Shown here: one piece after another, positions 21,094 through 30,672 of the stretch
Layout: every line of letters begins with the position of its first letter
How positions within the stretch are numbered: the first letter of the stretch is position 1
Assembly (NCBI GenBank): GCA_963969345.1
Contig: OZ017768.1
Location: 3,000,718 to 3,064,717 of the forward strand
DNA from: Turbatrix aceti
Taxonomy: Eukaryota; Nematoda; Chromadorea; Rhabditida; Panagrolaimidae
Length of the DNA stretch: 64,000 nucleotides
Direction of reading: 5' to 3'
Notes under the pieces: generated by a model
Database searches by the model: none
The model's input: only the letters and a program-made list of their open reading frames with translations
Told to the model about the DNA's origin: nothing
Program-made: the position numbers and the translations under genes

Positions 21094-23244
21094 ATGACGT
21101 CGATGTACAACTTCAAAGGGATCACTGTCGTCCCCTCGGCAAGTGTAAGTGCCCGGATTGATTTTCCATGCTTCAGTTCAATTTTTTAGGATCTCAAAGA
21201 GGTTGTCCTCTCCAAAACTCAACGTAAAACACCGACGGTCGTCCATAGGCATTATGCCATCAGTCGTATTCGTTCGTTTTACACGAGGAAGATCAAGTTC
21301 CTCCAGCAGACGTTGCATGACAAGTTGTCGCAGATCATCAGTGAATTTCCCAAAACTGATGTGAGTTTTTTTGTTTTTTTATCTTTGGTGGTCAATTTCA
21401 GCCCTTTTTTGCAGGAAGTGCATCCATTTTACGCGGATTTGATGAACATTCTTTACGACAAGGATCACTACAAGATCGCCCTCGGCCAGATCAATACCGC
21501 TCGCCATCTGTGTGCTCAGATTGCTCGTGAGTACGTCCGACAGATGAAGTACGCGGATTCGCTGTACCGCTGCAAGATGCTGAAGCGTGCGGCTCTCGGT
21601 CGCATGGTTAAGCTGCTCAAGCATCAGAATTCAAGCTTTGAATACCTCGAGCAGGTCAGGCAGCATCTCAGTCGTCTTCCGAGCATCGATCCTAACACTC
21701 GGTTCGTTTTTATTTATTTTTTATATTTTCACCCAAAAATGGTGTTTTTTGTAGAACCCTGATCCTCTGCGGTTTCCCGAATGTCGGAAAGTCTTCCCTG
21801 ATGAACAAGCTCACCCGTGCGGACGTCGAGGTGCAGCCTTACGCTTTCACGACCAAATCCCTCTACGTCGGTCACTTTGACTACCGTTACCTTCGCTGGC
21901 AGATCATTGATACCCCCGGTATCCTGGATCAGCCTCTCGAGCAGCGAAACACCATCGAAATGCAAGCCGTGACCGCTCTGGCCCATCTGAAGGCCGCTGT
22001 GGTCTTCATGATGGACTGCAGCGAGCAGTGCAACTACACCGTCGAGCAGCAAGTTCAGCTTTTTGACAGCATTCGTCCGCTGTTCGCGAACAAGCCGGTC
22101 TACGTCGGCCTCAACAAGATCGACATCCTTCGGCGCAACCAGTTGTCGACCGAGAAGGAAGCCCTGCTGTCCAAGATCGAGTCAGATGGCATTCCGATCA
22201 TGGAACTATCGACTGTCTCGACGGAAGGCATTGTTTCTCTCAGGGACAAGGCCTGCGACGGTCTCATGGCCCAGCGAGTCCAGCAGAAGCTGCGTGCGAA
22301 GGGCACGGATAACGGTATTATCAACCGACTCTTTGTCGCCGTTCCAGAACCCCGTGATGACGTCAGCAGGCCTGCTTTTGTGCCGAAGAAGGGACTCAAG
22401 GCTGCGGCGGGTGAAAACAACGAGCAGATGGATGTCGACGGCCAGAAGATTGTCTATCCGGAGATTTGGGAAGGCCACAACATTGCCGACTTTATTGACA
22501 GCAAAATGGTTGAGGTGGGTTTTTTTGCAGGAAAAAATTTCTCAAACGATTCAAAGTTATCTCAAAACGAAAAATAAGGCATTTTTTGAACGAGTTTTTC
22601 TTTTTTTGCCGATTTAGGTTTTTTTGAACGATTTTACGTGTTTGACGTCCAAAAAACCCTGGACAAAATATTTGGAGTTCAAAAAATTTTTTCAGAAGTT
22701 CAACCAACTCCAAGCCGAAGAAAATGCCAACATCGAAGCTGGCGTGTACGATACAAAGATGGATGACGACGACGATGAAACCAAGCGACTTCTGGACCTT
22801 GCAGGCCAAATTCGCGAACGCGAAAAGATGGCTGTCTACGAGCACAGGCTGAAGCGCACCCTCGACCAGCCTGTCCGTAACAGACGCCTTCTGCACCGCG
22901 AGCGGACCAAGGAGAGCTTCTCCGAAGCCATGTCCAAGGTCGGCATCGACGTCTCCCGCAAGCGTATGCACAACCTCGAAGAAGACTCGAGCCATCCCGT
23001 TCGCGGAAAACGAATGCGTGTCGGCACGTCGACCTCCCTGGTGCCCAAGACCGCGCCTCCCCGCGACGTCACCGGCATCGCCGACGCAGACGCCTACCAG
23101 AAGATCAAGAAGGTCAAGCGCAAGGCACAGAAGCCAATGCAGCGTGAAGCCCGCAAGGGTGAAGGCGATCGTCACGTCTTCGACTTCATGCCGAAGCACT
23201 TGTTCTGCGGAAAGCGCGGTATGGGTAAGACAGACCGTCGTTGA
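21094..23244 (+). CDS. GTPBP4: Nucleolar GTPase NOG1, 60S ribosome assembly factor
   Basis: Five exons (21094-21144, 21190-21360, 21415-21701, 21755-22514, 22696-23244) give 605 residues, against about 634 in human. The N-terminal NOG1 domain ([53 protein letters not shown]) is followed by a GTPase domain. That domain has G1 GFPNVGKSS (about residue 174), G3 DTPG and G4 NKID. The conserved tail ends in [17 protein letters not shown] and the basic [18 protein letters not shown]1 binds pre-60S particles in the nucleolus and is needed for large-subunit maturation. The start is set by the family N terminus. All intron phases are consistent. Confidence 0.97.
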
Positions 23245-23420
23245 TTTGTTGAGTTTATTTTTTTTCCCTTTTTCTTTGTTGTGTTATTGCAAGTGTTTAT
23301 TGTCCTGTTCTGGACTCGAACGTTTATAAACAAGTCCGTCTAGGCAAAGCACCTATGCGATACCCCACATTTCAGTCCATCGCCATGCAAAATAGTTTGT
23401 TTATTCGGCAGCCGTTTTTG

Positions 23421-25295
23421 TTATCGAGTGATCTGAAATTAATTTTTTTTCATTAAAATTTTTTTTAGATTTTTTTTTTATAATTTTTTTTCGCATTTCA
23501 AAATTTTTTTTTTAATTTTGATTCATTGAAATTTAAAAAAAAAATTTGAGTGTTTTAAAAAAAAAGCAACTTACGTAAAAATAGGAACCGGCAATGGGCG
23601 TCCCCAGAAATTTGCCAGTCTCACTGGACAGAAATTCGGTAAAAGTTGTGTAGTTGGCGTTGAAGTCGTTGTACGTCAGTGGATGTCGCTGGGTGAGGGC
23701 CACCTTGGTCTTGAAGACGAGCACGATGTAGAGTCTTCTTGCTGCAAATTATAAAAAATAAATAATTTTTTTTAATAAAAAAAAATTCTCAAAAAAAATT
23801 TTTAAATAAAAATTTTTTTTCCAAAATATTTTTTTACAAAATTAAAAAAAGACGTTGTGCAAAAAATTTATCGTAAATTGCGATAACAAAAAAAAACTCA
23901 CTATTCCGCGTGGTAGTTTTATCATTGGTGAACGTAAGAACCCGATTGATCGTCTTGGCGAACGCTCCCTCCTCCCAATTGTGAATTGTCAAGTCAATCT
24001 CCCTGCTCAGCGAAGACGGCCGATTGTAGTAGAAATTCATGGATTCCGGATTACCGTGTGGATCTGAAAAAAAAACGGAAAACACTTTTCAGCCAGCCTA
24101 TTTTTTAGAAACTCACTGTAAAGCACCAAAACATGGAGGAAGTAATCCGGCATCTGCTCGTGCATGAGTACGACCTTCTTGAGGTACACCGGATCACGGA
24201 ACTTGTACGGCAGTTTGCTAAAGTGGTCCCCGGTACGGACCTCTGGAAGGGGAAGGGACTTGGAGGGGAGGTACTCGTTGAGGACGATCTGAAATGGAAA
24301 AGTTACTGGAAAAGATTTTTAGGGGAGGGCCAGACGTAGTCGATGCCGTTGGTCGGCGGGATTGGGATGATCGACGGTGAGAGGCTCGTCACGTAGAACA
24401 GGGGCATCGAGAGGTTGTCTGAGAGCTTGTTGATGCCAACTTTGGTTTCGTAGAAGACTGAAACAGGGGAAGGAAGTCAGAAAGGGGCGAAATCGATGTT
24501 TTTAGGTCTCGAAGCGAAAATCGCATTTTTTAGGTCTCGAAGCGAAAATGACATATTTTAGGTCTCGAAGCGAAAATTACATTATTTAGGTCCCGGAGCG
24601 AAAATTACATTTTTTGTTCCTAGAGTGAAAATATGATTTTCGTGGTGAGAGAACATGACCTGGGAAAATTGAAAACGTGAAAACTGTACGTTCCGGATCA
24701 TAAATCATGATTCTTACCGTTTTCGTACGCATTGAGGGTGGTAGACTTGCAGCAAAGATGCATGTTATACGTCGACAGCATCTGCGAGTTGATCGCCTCC
24801 TTGCACTCATACCCCTCAGGGCATGGATCCCGATCGCTGGGATCACAGAGGAGCACCGAAGGCGAATCATACGACAACGAGCCGTATGGACAAACTTAAA
24901 AAAAACTAATTTTCAAACAGTTTTTCAACAAAAAAAATCTCACTGGGTTTGACCTGCTCCGGATTGCCGGGAGGACTGGACAAATCCTGGGGAAAATCAC
25001 TGCAGCACCTGTGGGAACTGGACTTGCGGGAGTACACGCAGACCGGGTTACGACCGGTGCACTCGAGTGGGTCCTGGGGATCGCAGGAAACTCCGTCATC
25101 AGCAAAACGGGTACACATGGCAAAAGTTGGGATGACGTTGAACTCGTGAGACTGCCATGGAAAAGGACAGACTTCATCGTCCTCCTCCTCGCTATCAGGC
25201 CCAGCAGGGGCATCGGTGGCTTCCTGGGAGTCGGCACCGAGCACGACGACTAGGCCGGTGCCAGCGATGAGCAACAACAAAATCAGAGTCCTCAT
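23421..25295 (-). CDS. Secreted Cys-rich protein with unknown C-terminal domain
   Basis: Seven exons on the minus strand (24944-25295, 24718-24894, 24336-24457, 24117-24288, 23902-24063, about 23575-23741, 23421-23432) join to roughly 386 residues. The N terminus is a signal peptide (MRTLILLLLIAGTGLVVVLG) followed by an acidic linker. Two Cys-rich modules follow, containing MCTRFADDGVSCDPQDPLEC and CCKSTTLNAYEN. Both resemble the lustrin-like or EB-type Cys-rich repeats common in nematode secreted proteins. The C-terminal 250 residues have no domain I recognise. The last exon encodes only three residues before the stop. The third exon ends at an unusual GTCTGG donor, the weakest junction of the model. 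Intron 2 contains a tandem repeat. Confidence 0.7.
24500..24690. repeat. Tandem TTTAGGTCTCGAAGCGAAAAT repeat in an intron
   Basis: Four imperfect copies of a roughly 31-bp unit with core TTAGGTCTCGAAGCGAAAAT (at about 24502-24615) are followed by more diverged sequence. Each unit carries TTTTTAGGT, which looks like a splice acceptor on the + strand, but the host gene is on the minus strand. The core recurs near 9787 and 9988, and a relative near 19570. Confidence 0.75.
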
Positions 25296-26036
25296 CGAAT
25301 CCGACGGTTGAGCGCGCAAAGGTCGAGACTGAGTGACCAACCGCGCGCCGGGGATCGACTGTGCGACAGTTCAGGTGGGGGTGATTAGGCGAGAGTGCAA
25401 ACAAAGCCCCGCGGTCATGCGCCCCCCCCCCTTTTCAAGAGTGCGTGACGAGGCATGGATTTGCCAGGTTGACAAACAATGACCGCATCGCATACCCGAA
25501 AAGTTTGAAGCTATTTTTGAGCCCAAAATTGAAATTGTTCATCCATGAATTATTCAACAATCTCCCTCACCTGCATCCACCTGGACTTTTTGTTTGATAC
25601 TTCCCGATTTATTTTTGGCGAATATGAAATAATAACTGTGAAATGAAAAAAGAGGCATCGAAAGCAAAAAATAACGATACAAAGATCGTAACCAGAGAAA
25701 ACGATCATAACTACAGTAACATCAATATAAAAAACTATCGCTACCACAAAGAAACAATATAAAAAGCAATCGTAACTACAGTAACAACAATATCAAAACG
25801 ATATCGTAACTTACGATTTGTTACTCATAAAGTTCGTAACGACAGTACAAAAGTAACACAAATCGTAAGAAAACTGCGCGCAACATGCGAGCTCCCTCCC
25901 GTCCCACGACTAAAACATCACGCTTTTACGATTTTTTTCCTCGCGTTGTTTTGTTATTTCGAGTTTTTCTGCCTTATTCCAGTCTTTTTTTTACGGTGGC
26001 CTACGCTTTTTGTGCCGTACTCTTTTGTTCTGTGGA
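25296..26036. other. Shared upstream region between divergent genes
   Basis: No coding region is seen. The region separates the secreted Cys-rich gene (-) and RPB11 (+). It has a C-run near 25423 and repeated CGTAACTACAGTAAC-like motifs between 25690 and 25870, written both ways. It may contain two divergent promoters. Confidence 0.4.
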
Positions 26037-26488
26037 ATGAACGCTCCGCCGTCATTCGAATCATTCCTGCTTTTCGACGGCGACAAGAAGATCGAGATCG
26101 AAAAAGACACCAAAGTACCGAACGCCGCCATCTTCAAGTTCAACAAGGAGGATCACACGCTCGGCAACCTTCTCAAGCAGTGAGTTTTTATATTATAATT
26201 GTTCTTCTGTGCATGAGAAAGATTTTAGCCAGCTGCTTCGCGAAAAACGCGTCATTTTCGCGGGCTATCGCAATCCCCATCCACTTGAACATATCTTTTT
26301 GCTTCGCATTCAGACAAACGGCGAAATTACACCAGCTGAGGCACTCAATCAGGCAATCACCGAGTTGTTGAACGAGCTTACGATTGTCCAGGATCGGTTT
26401 CGGGTGAGTTGGTTGCTTTTTTGGGGTTTTGGAGGGTTTTTTAAGCCTGGACAGATGTTTTTTAAAACAGCTTGTCCAGAATGTTTAA
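26037..26488 (+). CDS. POLR2J: RNA polymerase II subunit RPB11
   Basis: Exons 26037-26179, 26229-26403 and 26471-26488 join to 111 residues, close to the usual 117. [13 protein letters not shown] and [20 protein letters not shown] are the signature of the RPB11/RpoA dimerisation domain, and [20 protein letters not shown] covers the C-terminal helix. RPB11 pairs with RPB3 early in Pol II assembly. The last exon encodes only LVQNV. An in-frame continuation into intron 2 was rejected because the family ends here. The next gene on the same strand encodes another Pol II biogenesis factor. Confidence 0.95.
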
Positions 26489-26616
26489 TGACGGCTTAAA
26501 TTTTCCCACCATCGAGTGCATGGTCATTGAAATGCGTCTGGCGTCTGCTCGTTAGTTTTGAGCAACGAAGCCGAGGGTTTCATGCGTGCCAGGATGCGAG
26601 CACCTCGAAAAAGAAG

Positions 26617-26622
26617 AATAAA
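26617..26622 (+). terminator. AATAAA signal after RPB11
   Basis: AATAAA lies about 130 bases after the RPB11 stop and is followed by T-rich sequence, a plausible 3' processing site before the next gene. Confidence 0.45.
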
Positions 26623-26839
26623 TTGATTTTCACAGTGCTTGCCTTTTTTGCCGCCCCAGCACGCACTTATTTCATTTTTGCTACACCCTGTCGTCTTTGC
26701 GACTCAATTTTTCATCTTTGTCATCCTTTTTAGGACGCTGTGGAAACCTATCGGGCTTCTGAGGCCTAAAGTATCGACTTTCCAACTTTTTTTTCTCTTC
26801 AACTTTTATTTTTCGTCTCAATTTATTTTGTTATCTCCA

Positions 26840-27600
26840 ATGAACCCCCAAAGTGTGCCAGCCATCATCAGAGTCCGTCGGAAGCGGACAGCCGTTCCGT
26901 CCCATGGCTGGGCCATCGCAGCAAAGAAGGCCAAGAACGAGGACGAAAACGACAACGCCGAGTTGTCTGCTGCTTCACCCGGTGCTAACAATTCCGAGGC
27001 TGTCTTTCAACTCGCAGCGACTGCTGACAAACCTTCGATCTCGACAATCTCAGGCATCGAACTTCCACCCAAAGTCGCGATCGTGGAGTACGACCTCGCG
27101 AAGGGGATCTTCAGTGCTCCTTCTGTCGTTGACCGAGAGAAGGAGCATTTTGAGGAGACTCTCAACATGGTCGAATCCATGGACGTGACCGATTCTTCCG
27201 GGGATTCGAAAAACAAGGCTCCACTCGCGTCGAATGAATCTTTGGACGGTAAGTTACCTTTTTTTGTGTGTTTACGGTTTTTTCTTGTGTTTTTTTTTCA
27301 GACGAACAATACGTTTACGATTTCTACTACCAAAATCCAAATCTCTTCAAATCCAAACAAGTCGACTTCCTTGGTGGCTGCACGGTGCGGAACGTGACCG
27401 AAGAAGAACTCCTCATGTTCATGGACGAAAACAGCGAAGAATCCGAGCCTGCAGACGATGATCCAGATTCCAACGATGAGAATGACTTTCGCAACGATTA
27501 TCCGGACGAGGAGGATCACAATACGACGTCCAGTGACGACTACGATCACTACGGCGACGAAGACGAAGTCTACACCGAATACCTCGATGAGTATGGCTAA
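26840..27600 (+). CDS. SLC7A6OS: IWR1/SLC7A6OS-like RNA polymerase II nuclear import factor
   Basis: Exons 26840-27248 and 27302-27600 give 235 residues. The N terminus (VPAIIRVRRKR) matches the conserved start of the family. The second exon opens with DEQYVYDFYY, the core of the IWR1 (YVYD) domain. The C terminus is almost entirely acidic, as in other IWR1 proteins. Iwr1 binds the assembled Pol II cleft and directs its nuclear import through an N-terminal NLS. The spacer to RPB11 is about 350 bp, with a TTTTTAG acceptor-like site at about 26728-26734. Co-transcription of the two is plausible but inferred. Confidence 0.85.
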
Positions 27601-27809
27601 TCTCAATCAGAGAGCGTCTGACGTAACTGATTGGTCTGCCTGCAGCCTGCGAAGAACAGCCAGGTCGCGGGATTACTCATGTCTTCGTCTGACTCTGGTT
27701 TCTTTCGTCAGTGGCACACTCCCGCGAGAATCACGTCTTTGCTCTTACCAATATTGATTTTTTTTTCTTTTTCCTGAAATTGTTGTTGTTTCACTGGCAT
27801 TATTTAAAA

Positions 27810-29754
27810 ATGTCGGTGGTTGTCCGGACTCTGTTTTTGGCGGTGACGGCACACTGCACCGGGGCAGGGACGATAAACTCTGGCCTCAGATGCAGAGACG
27901 CGACCGGGCGGGGGTCCGTGGACTGGATTTTCGCGTACAAGCCTCCCGACGGTGAAAGACTGCTCACCGTCGACAGCGACCACCCAGGCCGGTGGCAGGA
28001 GTCGCCGGAGGGCGTTGGCAGCCGGAAATCGGTCATTGGCGCTACTGTACAGGCTGTCATCGACGTTGCTCATAGGAAGAAAAGGTGAGAGATCACCCGA
28101 ACCGCGCGGGACACTAACACAGCTCATTTTGGAAATTTTTGCCAAGTAGTGTTTACTATGAAAAGTTTTTACGGTAAAATTAAGTTGTCTGAGGCATCAT
28201 CTGGCAGAGTTACACTCGCTTGAAATCGCGTTATAACAATTTTTTACGATTTTTGGCACAGTGTAGCTAAAAAAAACTACGGCATTTCCAAACCGTGGTA
28301 CATGTTGATCGGCGTAATTTGTGATGAAGAATCCGAAAAAAAATAAAAATATTGGGTTACCTTGAAAAATGCCAAAACAAATATTGCCGTTTTTGGCATT
28401 TTTTAAGGTGGTAACCGTATATTTTTCTCCGATTCTTCATCAAAAATCACGTCGACCAATATGTACCTTGGCGGGAAATGCCGTTTTTTTTTAGTCACAA
28501 CGTGCCAAAAATCGTAAAAAAAAATTGTAAAAACTGGATTTCTGACAAGCTTAACTCTGCTAGATCATGCCTCAGACAACTGAATTTTACCGTAAAAACT
28601 TTTCGTAGTAAAGACTACTTTTTGGGAAAATTTCATGAAAAATATCCAAAATATTCACTGGCACATTCCTTGTAAGCAACCCCCCTTCTGACTTGCAGCG
28701 ATGCCTTCTGGGCAATCTACAACGACGACCCACCAGGGCCAAACAACACAGACACGTACCGAGCCCATTCCAAGGGGCTGCTCGCGTTCGACGACTTCCA
28801 GGGCATCTGGCTCGTCCACAGCGTGCCAAACTTCCCTGACGTCACCGCCGATGGATACACCTTCCCAGAAACTGGGAAAAAGTTCGGTCAGCTTTTCGCC
28901 TGTTTCACGCTGCCCATCACAGCCCTAGGCAATCTGAGTCAGGCTCTGTTGACTGCCCAGGTGCCGGTTTATGCTTCAAACCTGCCGGAGTCGTTTTCGA
29001 GTCTTTTCCCGGCTCTCGACAAAGCGGTGAACAAAAAACCGCTTCGCGGCCACCATCGGCATTCTGAGGTTCGTCAAATAACGACTCTCCGCGATGTCAA
29101 ATTGGCCGTTTTTTCTAAACACAAGAAATTCAACAAAGGTAACGGTCCCGCAGCGAAAATTGAAAACTGTGGATTTTTAGACATTTATGCCGATCTCATC
29201 GCTCCGACGTCCAAAACATCTTTTTACGTCGAGACCTGGCTCAATGGGCCTGGAGACCTGCTCAGCAGGTGCAACAAAACTCATCAGGTGAGTTTCTACG
29301 GTAAAATTTGGAGGATTACTGTATTCATCGTTTCCAGGTCTTTAACGTCCGATCAGTGCATTTATCGCCTGAATTATCTTTTTCAAGCGCCAGAGACCAC
29401 TCAAAATGGGCGGTTTCAGAAAACCAGGAAAATCCTAGGGTCTGCATCGGTGATATCAACCGACAGGTGAACATTGAAGGTTCTTGACGCGAAATTTTCA
29501 AATCCCGGCATTTTCAGAGATCCCAGTACAACCGAGGCGGGATGGCGGTCTGCATCGACCACCCTCAGCTCTGGCGCATTTTCCGCGGCACAGTCGATCA
29601 CGTGGAATGCTGCCCGGGTGCCAACACTTTCCGGCTGCCGAGTTTGTCGACTCTCAGCGCGCTCGCCGCTCCGAACAGCAGCAGCACCTGGACTTCCTGT
29701 CTGATCGGGGGCCTGAGTATCGTAACTGCCACTATCGTTACCCTTGCCTTGTAA
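27810..29754 (+). CDS. Deoxyribonuclease II with hydrophobic C-terminal tail
   Basis: Five exons (27810-28084, 28699-29138, 29181-29287, 29338-29466, 29518-29754) join to 395 residues. A signal peptide (MSVVVRTLFLAVTAHCTGAG) precedes the two HxK motifs of this phospholipase-D-like fold, HSKG (His115) and DHSKWAV (His295). LRCRDATGRGSVDWIFAYKPP and AVCIDHPQLWRIFRGTVDHV are also typical. DNase II digests DNA at acid pH in lysosomes, for example after engulfment of dying cells. The tail is unusual. After the last family motif comes a Ser-rich linker and an 18-residue hydrophobic end (CLIGGLSIVTATIVTLAL) with no charged residue after it, as in a GPI-anchor signal. Intron 1 contains a 477-bp foldback element. 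Confidence 0.93.
28144..28620. mobile_element. Foldback (palindromic MITE-like) element in a DNase II intron
   Basis: The 477-bp element is one long imperfect palindrome. The ends AAGTAGTGTTTACTA and TAGTAAAGACTACTT pair. Inside them GTTTTTACGGTAAAATT pairs with AATTTTACCGTAAAAAC, and AGTTGTCTGAGGCAT with ATGCCTCAGACAACT. The arms continue to a centre near 28380. There is no open frame of note. A relative with matching inner arms lies at 39.4-39.8 kb. Confidence 0.85.
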
Positions 29755-29870
29755 ATATGTAAATATATTAAAAAAATCTCCAAAACCGTATTTTCGCGTC
29801 GAAAGTTGTCAAAAATCGTATTTTTTCGCTTCGAAAGTTGTCAAAATTGTACAAAAACCCATAAAACCTG

Positions 29871-30303
29871 TCATTCTGAATTGCTTTCCGCCGTGGAAGG
29901 TCCCACGGCACCCGGAGCTTCGTCGTCTTCCTCGTCCCGTTCGAGTATCTCCCGGTTCGCAGCGTCAAAATCCCGCTTGCAGTTGTTGAGTTTGGCGCCG
30001 TCGATGATCATGCCAACACGAAGCCAGAGTTCTTCGACGTCGTTCTCCGACATTCCTTCGACGACTGCGACAGATGGCACGTCTTCGGGCTTCATCTTGG
30101 CTTTCTCCAGCGCTCGAATCCAGTTTTGTAACTCGATTTTGGGCGTGAGCTGAAAAAAGACCGTAAACCAACTTTGTAATAATAAAAACGTTTGCAACAC
30201 TCACCTTCGTCTCACGAATCCTGTACGACTTTTTGTCGTTAAAGAGATGCGCCGGAGTGGCCGTCGGCTTGATCGTGATCTGACTCAGGGGTTTACGCAA
30301 CAT
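29871..30303 (-). CDS. Unknown 125-residue protein
   Basis: Two exons (30205-30303, 29871-30149) encode 125 residues starting MLRKPLSQITIKPTATPAHL. The middle (LTPKIELQNWIRALEKAKM then PEDVPSVAVVEGMSENDVEE) is predicted helical and acidic. The end is acidic and Ser/Glu-rich. An acceptor TTTTTTCTTCAG lies two bases before the ATG. The short MLRKP-type start faintly recalls the APC/C subunit CDC26, but the rest does not follow that family, so I make no call. It is head-to-head with eIF3d (370 bp apart) and tail-to-tail with DNase II (117 bp apart). Confidence 0.7.
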
Positions 30304-30672
30304 TTCTGAAGAAAAAAGTAATAAAAACGAGTTTGAAGGATTTTTTCCGTTTGAGAACCCACGCACCCGAAAAAAAACTACACAAAATTTGTGCCCAATC
30401 AATTTTCCAAAACAACGGTTTACAAAAGCTACAATGGCAACCACAAAAATCCGAACAAACCGACAAACTAATTACGATCAGCTTTCAACGCGTCAACAAA
30501 AAAGCGCGCACAAAGCCGGGGTTCCCACCGCGAAAAATTTACGCACCAAAATTTTTCTTTTATTCCTGCATTTTTTTGCTTGTTTTTGTATGTTTTCCTT
30601 CGTAGGATTTGTGATTCGATCTTTTTTGTTCTCGTTTTTTGTCCCGTGCATGAAACCACATCTTTCAGCGAA
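30304..30672. promoter_or_regulatory. Probable bidirectional promoter region
   Basis: Only 369 bases separate the divergent starts of the unknown minus-strand gene and eIF3d. It is AT-rich with no further gene. Both sides end in acceptor-like sites just before the ATG (TTTCTTCAG and TCTTTCAG), so the true promoter space is even smaller. Confidence 0.4.

Noticed and set aside
29871..30303. CDC26 (APC/C subunit) homologue
   Set aside because: Only the first few residues resemble it; the remaining 110 do not follow the family.
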